In this document: one piece after another, positions 31,238-36,780 of the stretch
How the letters are laid out: every line of letters begins with the position of its first letter
Position numbering within the stretch: position 1 is the stretch's first letter
NCBI RefSeq assembly: GCF_006539985.1
Contig: NZ_BJOB01000024.1
Span: 1-36,780, forward strand
Direction: 5' to 3'
DNA: 36,780 nucleotides
Source of the DNA: Kurthia gibsonii
Lineage (GTDB): Bacteria; Bacillota; Bacilli; Bacillales_A; Planococcaceae
Program-made: the position numbers and the translations under genes
The notes under the pieces: generated by a model
Database searches by the model: none
What the model saw: the letters and a program-made list of their open reading frames with translations, nothing else
Told to the model about the DNA's origin: nothing

Positions 31238-33136
31238 TTAAATTTTTGTGCGTAACATACGCAAACCATTTAGAATAACTAGAATCGTACTACCTTCATG
31301 TCCGATAACGCCGAGTGGTAAGTTAACAATTTGCAAGAAGTTAGAGATGACTAATAACATAATAATAGAAATAGAAAAGATAATATTTTGTTTCACGATT
31401 CGTTGCATTTTACGTGCTAGTTTAATGGCATGCGGAATTTTTGATAGATCATTTTTCATCAGTACGACATCTGCTGTTTCAAGTGCTACATCTGTTCCTT
31501 CACCCATCGCAATTCCTGTTGTTGCTGTTGCAAGAGCAGGCGCATCGTTAATGCCATCACCAACCATACCAACGAATTTATATTCTTCCATTAATTCTTT
31601 TACATGTTTTACTTTTGTATCCGGTAGACATTCCGCAATCGCTTGTTCAACGCCAGCTTCTTTTGCAATGACGTTAGCTGTATTATGGTTATCACCTGTT
31701 AGCATAACTGTGTGAATACCCATTTCATTCAACTGTTGAATCGCAAGTTTTGACTGTTCACGTACAGTATCTTTTAGTGCAACTAATGCTACAATCCCTT
31801 CATCATTTGCCATGAAGATGACTGTTTTACCTTCGTTTGTTAATTGATCTGCTAGATTGTTTTTAAATGCACGAACACGCTCAAAACCGACGAATTCAGG
31901 TTTACCAACTTGATACACTGTGCCATCAATTGTTCCTTTTAATCCCCAACCAGGCATGTCTTCAATTTGCGCTTTACGGAAAGTAGATACATTTTGTTCT
32001 TCTGCGTACGTTGTAATTGCGATTGCAAGTGGGTGATTAGATTGTGATTCAATCCCTGCTAACATCGCAAGCAATTCTTTTTCGTCTAATCCATCTGCAG
32101 TGACGAAATCTGTTACAACTGGTTTACCTCGTGTTAATGTTCCTGTTTTATCAAAAGCAATAGCGCGTAATGCACTTAAATGTTCGATGTGTAGACCACC
32201 TTTGAATAAAACACCACTACGAGCGCCACTTGAAATTGCTGATAGTGTTGCAGGTGTAATCGCTGCAACAAGCGCACATGGAGAAGCAACAACTAGTAAT
32301 ACCATCGCGCGATAAAATGTTGTGTTCCAGTCCCAATCTAATAAATAGTGGGGAAGGAAGAGCATAAGACCTACAACGGCTAAAACAATTTTGACATACG
32401 TTCCTTCAAAACGTTCGATGAATTGTTCAGAAGGTGATTTTTCACTTTGAGCTGACTGTACTAATTCAATAATTTTTGAGAAAAGTGAATCTGTATTTGG
32501 TTTTGTCATTTCGACAATTAATGTACTTGTTAAGTTTACTGTACCAGAGAATACTTCGTTTTGAATTTGTTTTGTTACAGGAATTGATTCACCTGTAATC
32601 GCTGATTCATCAATTGTTGAAATCCCTTCAACGACTACACCATCTGTTGGCACACGTTCGCCTGGTTTAATGAATAGACGATCCCCAACTTGTAATTCAG
32701 AAACTTGTACACGCTTTGTTGTACCATCTTCTAATAGTAAGTTTGCGACTTCAGGTTGTAAGTCCATTAGTGCTGAAATCTCTTTATGGCTTTTGTTCAT
32801 CGCATAAGTTTCCATTGCACCACTTACTGCGAAGATGAAGATTAAGATGGCACCCTCTGTCCAATAACCGATAATTGCTGAGCCAATTGCAGCTAAAATC
32901 ATCAATAATTCGACGTTCAAGGTTTTTTCTTTAATGGTCTCCTCAATACCTTCTTTTGCTTTTGCAAAGCCACCAATAATGAATGCAGCTAAGTATAAAA
33001 CAACTACTAATGTAGTCTCGCCAATATTTTTGCTTAGAATCCATGCCACTAAAATAAGTACACCTGATAATAGGGCTGCAATCATTTCATGGTGTATTTT
33101 CATTTTCTCAATTAACGATTCATTTGTTTTTGTCAT
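31238..33136 (-). CDS. pfeT: P1B-type metal ATPase PfeT/ZosA (iron efflux)
   Basis: 632-residue heavy-metal P-type ATPase without an N-terminal metal-binding domain. The actuator motif is TGES (181-184), SPC lies in the metal-binding helix (285-287), the phosphorylation site is DKTGT (Asp329), then GDGINDAPAL, and the last helix has HEGSTILVILNGLRML. This layout matches B. subtilis PfeT (formerly ZosA), an Fe(II) exporter; zinc transport was an earlier assignment. ATG 33136 (complement) follows AAGGAGGTAGG; the open frame upstream covers the leader and is not coding. A perfect PerR box on its promoter and a Fur-like site in the leader match the known PerR/Fur control of pfeT. Confidence 0.93.
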   Translation of the reverse strand: MTKTNESLIEKMKIHHEMIAALLSGVLILVAWILSKNIGETTLVVVLYLAAFIIGGFAKAKEGIEETIKEKTLNVELLMILAAIGSAIIGYWTEGAILIFIFAVSGAMETYAMNKSHKEISALMDLQPEVANLLLEDGTTKRVQVSELQVGDRLFIKPGERVPTDGVVVEGISTIDESAITGESIPVTKQIQNEVFSGTVNLTSTLIVEMTKPNTDSLFSKIIELVQSAQSEKSPSEQFIERFEGTYVKIVLAVVGLMLFLPHYLLDWDWNTTFYRAMVLLVVASPCALVAAITPATLSAISSGARSGVLFKGGLHIEHLSALRAIAFDKTGTLTRGKPVVTDFVTADGLDEKELLAMLAGIESQSNHPLAIAITTYAEEQNVSTFRKAQIEDMPGWGLKGTIDGTVYQVGKPEFVGFERVRAFKNNLADQLTNEGKTVIFMANDEGIVALVALKDTVREQSKLAIQQLNEMGIHTVMLTGDNHNTANVIAKEAGVEQAIAECLPDTKVKHVKELMEEYKFVGMVGDGINDAPALATATTGIAMGEGTDVALETADVVLMKNDLSKIPHAIKLARKMQRIVKQNIIFSISIIMLLVISNFLQIVNLPLGVIGHEGSTILVILNGLRMLRTKI

Positions 33137-33151
33137 TCTTCCTACCTCCTT

Positions 33152-33170
33152 GAGAATGGATATCATTATC
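33152..33170 (-). promoter_or_regulatory. Fur-box-like site in the pfeT leader
   Basis: GAGAATGGATATCATTATC matches the palindromic 19-base Fur consensus at 15 of 19 positions. It lies between the promoter and the pfeT start codon. A 5-1-5 palindrome TTGAT-T-ATCAA upstream (33297-33307) is a weaker candidate. Confidence 0.5.
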
Positions 33171-33241
33171 GAAACGGATATAAAATCAATAAAAAGCTTA
33201 AATATCAATGATTTTAGTTTGATTTATTTCTTTTTATTAAT

Positions 33242-33256
33242 TTATAATTATTATAA
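33242..33256 (-). promoter_or_regulatory. PerR box
   Basis: TTATAATTATTATAA is a perfect match to the PerR consensus TTATAATNATTATAA. It covers the -10 hexamer of the pfeT promoter, so PerR binding should block RNA polymerase. Confidence 0.85.
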
Positions 33257-33278
33257 ATAAAGGGAGGTTAAAAGTCAA
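33250..33278 (-). promoter_or_regulatory. SigA promoter of pfeT
   Basis: On the minus strand TTGACT (33273-33278), exactly 17 bases, TATAAT (33250-33255). It is one of the best sigma-A promoters in the window. Confidence 0.8.
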
Positions 33279-33361
33279 CTAAATGAGAAAATGACATTGA
33301 TTATCAATTATATAGAGGATTTAAATTAGAATGATTATCGTTAATGATTAGATAATAATAT

Positions 33362-33393
33362 AAAAAAGCCGTAACGAAATGAATCGTTACGAC
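33362..33393 (-). terminator. Terminator after the fumarase gene
   Basis: Read on the minus strand, GTCGTAACGA pairs with TCGTTACGGC and runs into T6. Confidence 0.92.
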
Positions 33394-33406
33394 TTCGATT
33401 TGTTTA

Positions 33407-34939
33407 TTAGAATACGCGTTCAGCGTGATCTGCTAATTTTTCAAGTGATGATTTTTGAACATCTGCATGTAATGAGTTACCGTGAGAATCCATTGTAACT
33501 ACCGCTGTGAAGTCTTCAACACCTAAGTGCCACATTGCTTCAGGGATACCAAATTCAAGTAAATCAACACCATCTACTGATTTAATACAGTCAGCATAGT
33601 ACTGAGCAGCACCGCCGATTGCATTTAAGTATACGCCGCCATGTTCTTTTAATGCTGCAAGTGTTTTTGGACCCATGCCGCCTTTACCCATTACTGCGCG
33701 AATACCGAATTTTTTCATGATGTCGCCTTGGTATGGTTCTTCACGAATAGAAGTTGTTGGTCCAGCTGCTTTTACAGTCCAGTTACCATCTTCATCTTTA
33801 GCCATTACAGGACCACAGTGATAGATGATTTGACCATCTAAATCAACTGGTGCATCGTGGCTCATTAAGTGGTGGTGGATTGCGTCGCGTCCTGTGTACA
33901 TACGACCAGAAATTTGAACAACATCTCCAACTTTTAATGAACGGATTTTTTCTTCTGTAATTGGTGCAGTTAATTTTACAACTTCGCCTTGTTGTTTTGT
34001 TTCAGCTTTTGCTTCTTCTTCAAAGCTGATTTTTTCGCCGTCTTGGTAGTGCCATTCCATAATTTCGCCAGTTTCAGCGTTAATGTTAACAGCCATACGA
34101 CGATATGCCCAACAGTTGTATGCTACTGATACGAAGAATGAAGCAGGGATACGGTGCATAACGCCGATTTTACAACCAAGTAATGTTGCTTCACCGCCGA
34201 AGCCCATTGTACCGATACCGAATGTGTTCGCTGTTTTGACAACGTACTCTTCTAATTTTGCAAGATCTTCATTTGGATTCACATCATCTACGTGACGGAA
34301 TAATTGTTCTTTAGCTAAATCGTATCCAGATGAACGATCGCCACCGATTCCAACACCGATGAAGCCTGCTGAACAGCCTTGACCTTGTGCTTGGTAAACT
34401 GAGTGTAAGATACATTTACGGATACCGTCTAGGTCACGACCAGCACGACCTAAACCTTCTAATTCAGTTGGTAAGCTATATTGAATATTTTTATTCTCAC
34501 AGCCGCCGCCTTTTAAGATTAACTTCATTTCGATGTAATCTTTTTCCCACTGTTCAAACTTGATAACTGGAACACCTTCGCCAAGGTTGTCACCGCTATT
34601 TGCGCCTGTTAATGAATCAACGGCGTTTGGACGTAGTTTTGCGTCAGCAGTTGTTTGTGCAATTGCTTTTTTAATCATTTCTTTGATTTCGATTTGGTTT
34701 ACGCCAACAGGTGTTTTAATTTTAAATGTTGGTAGACCTGTATCTTGGCAAATTGGAGATACATTATCATCAGCCATGAAAATATTGTTTGCGATTGTAT
34801 CTAAACTCATTGCAGCGCGAGTTCCAGCATTTTCAGCTTCTTTCGCTTTTTTAATAGCACGACGAACGTCTTTTGGTAAGTTAGTAGATGTTTCTGTTAC
34901 TAACTTATAAATGCTATTCTCAAGGTTTTGTAAATTCAT
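33407..34939 (-). CDS. fumA: Class I (iron-sulfur) fumarate hydratase
   Basis: 510-residue fused alpha-beta class I fumarase converting fumarate and malate in the TCA cycle with a [4Fe-4S] cluster. The N-terminal alpha part carries CQDTGLP (Cys64), the GGGCEN segment and GQGCSAGFIGVGIGGDR. The C-terminal beta part (from about 325) has SGRMYTGRDA.HH, YHCGPV, AAGPTTS.R and GKGGMG. Cysteines 64 and those near 145 and 190-270 are candidate cluster ligands. Most Bacillus rely on class II FumC; this oxygen- and peroxide-sensitive type beside a PerR-controlled iron exporter is noteworthy. ATG 34939 (complement) follows GAGGGGG; a TATAAT (34983-34988) may be its -10. Confidence 0.94.
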   Translation of the reverse strand: MNLQNLENSIYKLVTETSTNLPKDVRRAIKKAKEAENAGTRAAMSLDTIANNIFMADDNVSPICQDTGLPTFKIKTPVGVNQIEIKEMIKKAIAQTTADAKLRPNAVDSLTGANSGDNLGEGVPVIKFEQWEKDYIEMKLILKGGGCENKNIQYSLPTELEGLGRAGRDLDGIRKCILHSVYQAQGQGCSAGFIGVGIGGDRSSGYDLAKEQLFRHVDDVNPNEDLAKLEEYVVKTANTFGIGTMGFGGEATLLGCKIGVMHRIPASFFVSVAYNCWAYRRMAVNINAETGEIMEWHYQDGEKISFEEEAKAETKQQGEVVKLTAPITEEKIRSLKVGDVVQISGRMYTGRDAIHHHLMSHDAPVDLDGQIIYHCGPVMAKDEDGNWTVKAAGPTTSIREEPYQGDIMKKFGIRAVMGKGGMGPKTLAALKEHGGVYLNAIGGAAQYYADCIKSVDGVDLLEFGIPEAMWHLGVEDFTAVVTMDSHGNSLHADVQKSSLEKLADHAERVF

Positions 34940-35079
34940 AATAAAAAGTCCCCCTCAAAAGGTTTTATGTGAATCATTTTATATTATAACGTGTCTGAGT
35001 TGGGAGAAAAAGAGAATATATAGAAATGCAGTGATTTTTTCAGAAAATTGTATGCAACATAGACAGGAAAAGTATGAAC

Positions 35080-35113
35080 AAAAAAAGAACAATTCGACTG
35101 TAATCGATTGTCC
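35080..35113 (-). terminator. Terminator of the SE1561 gene
   Basis: Minus strand GGACAATCGA and TCGAATTGTTC pair imperfectly (one G-U, one bulge) and lead into T7. Confidence 0.75.
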
Positions 35114-35126
35114 TTGTTTCGTTTAT

Positions 35127-35327
35127 CTATTCTTTTTCTTCTGAATCAGTGCGTTTTTTAAATGTATCCATTTTTACTTCGATATCATCTACCATGGCAA
35201 TTAAACGATCGATATCTTCTAACTCAGTCGTTTCAGGGTCGATTGCGTCTAGTACTTCCATGAAAATTTGCAGACGTTCTTTTAAATAGCTTACTTGCTG
35301 ATCTTTATTTGTAATTGATTTACCCAT
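35127..35327 (-). CDS. SE1561 family small protein
   Basis: 66 residues from ATG 35327 (complement), preceded by GAGGTG. The pattern GKSITNKDQQVSYLKERLQIFMEVLD, then IDPETTELEDIDRL, matches the SE1561 family of small Bacillales proteins. It is acidic and helical, probably a coiled coil, with a charged tail (KKRTDSEEKE). Function is unknown. The open frame upstream lacks an RBS and is not included. Confidence 0.85.
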   Translation of the reverse strand: MGKSITNKDQQVSYLKERLQIFMEVLDAIDPETTELEDIDRLIAMVDDIEVKMDTFKKRTDSEEKE

Positions 35328-35512
35328 CAGTACACCTCGTTTCATTGCTAGAATAACGGATTTATAACATTTTAGCAAATCCAAACAGAATTCGTTATTA
35401 TCAGAATTTTCCGTTTATACATGAATGTATATTTACTAGGACTAAAATATGATACGATATGTTTCGGCTTTCAATTTATAAGCAAATTTATCTGTAGAAA
35501 GGAAGAAACTTG

Positions 35513-36679
35513 GTGAAAAATAACGATATTGCAAAAAAACGTTTTTGGATATTAGTCATCATCGTGTCGATTTCGGGTTTTTCTCAAGGAATGTTATTGC
35601 CGCTTATTTCAATCATTTTTGAAAAAGACGGTGTTGCTTCCTCACTCAATGGTTTAAATGCCACAGGTTTATATATAGGAACATTACTCATTGCACCATT
35701 CGTTGAACAACCTTTACGTCGTTTTGGCTACAAGCCTGTCATCGTTACAGGTGGGGCACTCGTATTTGCTTCATTATTTTTATTTCCTTTATGGAAAAGC
35801 GTATTATTTTGGTTCATCTTACGGTTAGTTATCGGAATTGGAGATCATGCGCTTCATTACGCAACACAAACATGGATTACAACGACAGCACCGCCTGAAA
35901 AATTAGGGAAGAATGTCGCGATTTACGGTTTATCATTCGGTCTTGGTTTCGCAGTTGGGCCTCAATTCGTTCCATTAGTTGAAATTAATGAAGCATTACC
36001 ATTCATTGTTTCTTCATTACTATGTTTAGCAGCTTGGTCACTGATTTTCTTCTTAAAAAATGAAAAACCAGAACCAATTCAAGTGAATCAACATGGGAAC
36101 ACATTCGTACGTTATAAACGTGCGATGAAATATGCGTGGGTTGCATTTTTACCACCACTTGTTTATGGCTTTTTAGAATCTTCATTAAATGCCATCTTCC
36201 CAGTCTATGCAGTAAGAAATCACTTTGATTTATCGATGCTTGCCTTTACGCTATCTGCATTTTCAGTAGGGGGCATTCTAACCCAAATACCACTTGGAAC
36301 ACTTGGTGATCGCATTGGTAGAAGAAAAGTATCGCTCATTGCACTTGGCGGTGGCGGTTTAATGTTTTTATTCGGTAGCTTTTTCGAATCATCTGAGTGG
36401 ATTATTTTAATTAGCTTTTTACTAGCTGGCATGTTCTGTGGTTCTGTATTCTCTCTCGGTATCTCATATATGACTGATTTAACACCGAAAGAGCTATTAC
36501 CAACAGGGAACTTACTATGTAGTATTTTCTTCAGTGTTGGTAGTTTAGCAGGACCATTCTTAGGTGGTGCGTATGTACAATATGTGAATGCAAGCTTCCT
36601 CTTATTAATTGCAGGACTTATATTATCCGTATTCTTCATCGCATTAATTTTCGGTAAGGAAAGTAAAAAAGTAGTATAA
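35513..36679 (+). CDS. MFS transporter (YfkF-like)
   Basis: About 388 residues and 12 helices of the major facilitator superfamily. RFWILVIIVSISGFSQGMLLPLISII is TM1; LRLVIGIGDHALHYATQTWITTTAPPEKLGKNVAIYGLSFGLGFAVGP covers TM4-5; PLGTLGDRIGRRKVS is the loop 8-9 repeat of the MFS signature. By eye it belongs with B. subtilis YfkF-type drug/metabolite exporters; substrate unknown. GTG 35513 lies eight bases after AAAGGAAG; TTG 35510 is the neighbouring alternative. It is monocistronic, with a strong terminator. Confidence 0.88.
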   Translation: MKNNDIAKKRFWILVIIVSISGFSQGMLLPLISIIFEKDGVASSLNGLNATGLYIGTLLIAPFVEQPLRRFGYKPVIVTGGALVFASLFLFPLWKSVLFWFILRLVIGIGDHALHYATQTWITTTAPPEKLGKNVAIYGLSFGLGFAVGPQFVPLVEINEALPFIVSSLLCLAAWSLIFFLKNEKPEPIQVNQHGNTFVRYKRAMKYAWVAFLPPLVYGFLESSLNAIFPVYAVRNHFDLSMLAFTLSAFSVGGILTQIPLGTLGDRIGRRKVSLIALGGGGLMFLFGSFFESSEWIILISFLLAGMFCGSVFSLGISYMTDLTPKELLPTGNLLCSIFFSVGSLAGPFLGGAYVQYVNASFLLLIAGLILSVFFIALIFGKESKKVV

Positions 36680-36681
36680 AG

Positions 36682-36714
36682 AAAGAGGTAGGGAAAATTC
36701 CCCACCTCTTTTTT
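36682..36714. terminator. Bidirectional terminator after the MFS gene
   Basis: AAAGAGGT (36682-36689) with ACCTCTTT (36704-36711) and inner GGGAA/TTCCC, then T-run. It also serves the convergent partial gene. Confidence 0.93.
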
Positions 36715-36719
36715 GTATG

Positions 36720-36780
36720 CTAATCAATTTTAAATTGATTAATCGCTTGTTTTAATAAGCCAATCTGATCTGATAAATGG
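36720..36780 (-). CDS. C-terminal end of a probable methyl-accepting chemotaxis protein (partial)
   Basis: The minus strand frame reads HLSDQIGLLKQAINQFKID and stops at 36720-36722; the rest lies beyond the window. A helical tail with spaced hydrophobics ending in Phe-Lys-Ile is typical of chemotaxis receptors (hairpin end, ..L...I..FKL). Only 19 codons are visible, so the call is tentative. The chromosome also carries motA-motB, so a receptor is plausible. Confidence 0.5.
   Translation of the reverse strand, partial: HLSDQIGLLKQAINQFKID

Noticed and set aside
33137-33208. N-terminal extension of PfeT by 24 residues
   Set aside because: The extension would translate the leader with the Fur-like site; ATG 33136 has an excellent RBS and gives the family length.

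Overview
The window looks like a chromosomal segment of a low-GC Gram-positive bacterium of the order Bacillales. The best guess is Planococcaceae/Caryophanaceae, something like Lysinibacillus or Kurthia. Clues are a YfiT/BstA-type bacillithiol transferase, a PerR/Fur-controlled P1B-type iron exporter, SigB-like promoters, Bacillus-type motA-motB, mreBH, DUF1128 and SE1561 proteins, and an operon for D-aspartate peptidoglycan cross-bridges (L-Lys-D-Asp is the wall type of Lysinibacillus and Kurthia). The genus is inference; no rRNA or tRNA gene is visible.

Layout. 1-850: a decayed left edge with a 19-bp tandem repeat, AT-rich DNA, the 3' remnant of an IS3-family transposase (minus) abutting a 5'-truncated, frameshifted gene remnant (plus), and a terminator. 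849-3304: a general-stress-type SDR behind a SigB-like promoter, then an MFS transporter behind a PyrR-type attenuator. 3533-7460: bstA/yfiT, msrA, a LytTR regulator overlapping a DUF3021 membrane protein, a DUF1456 protein, a secreted protein with helveticin-like motifs, and a small FbpA-like protein. 7553-12337: an apparent four-gene operon of glutamine-dependent asparagine synthetase, lipoprotein with a C39-like cysteine peptidase domain, D-aspartate ligase (AslFm type) and aspartate racemase. 12495-20430: DEAD-box helicase, M29 aminopeptidase, two-component system, membrane-anchored PrsA foldase, DUF4870 protein (minus), TPP riboswitch with thiT, and map.

20485-27831: TspO-like membrane protein (minus), PPK2 polyphosphate kinase, RimJ-type acetyltransferase, beta-carbonic anhydrase, mreBH and a second M29 aminopeptidase (last three minus), then motA-motB. 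27929-36780: DUF1128 protein and AGCS alanine/glycine symporter (minus), YtxH-like plus YihY proteins (plus), pfeT/zosA metal ATPase and class I fumarase (minus), SE1561 protein (minus), an MFS transporter (plus), and the last codons of a probable chemotaxis receptor (minus).

How the parts work together. The most coherent system is the 7553-12337 operon. The racemase would make D-Asp and the ligase would attach it to the peptidoglycan precursor. The asparagine synthetase could amidate the bridge, as Lactococcus AsnH does, and the exported C39-like lipoprotein is a candidate bridge-processing enzyme not normally listed with this pathway. The clearest regulatory signals are the PyrR attenuator (with a second PyrR-like loop behind its terminator), the TPP riboswitch, a perfect PerR box over the -10 of the iron exporter with a Fur-like site in its leader, a 21-bp-phased direct repeat before the LytTR gene, and two SigB-like promoters.
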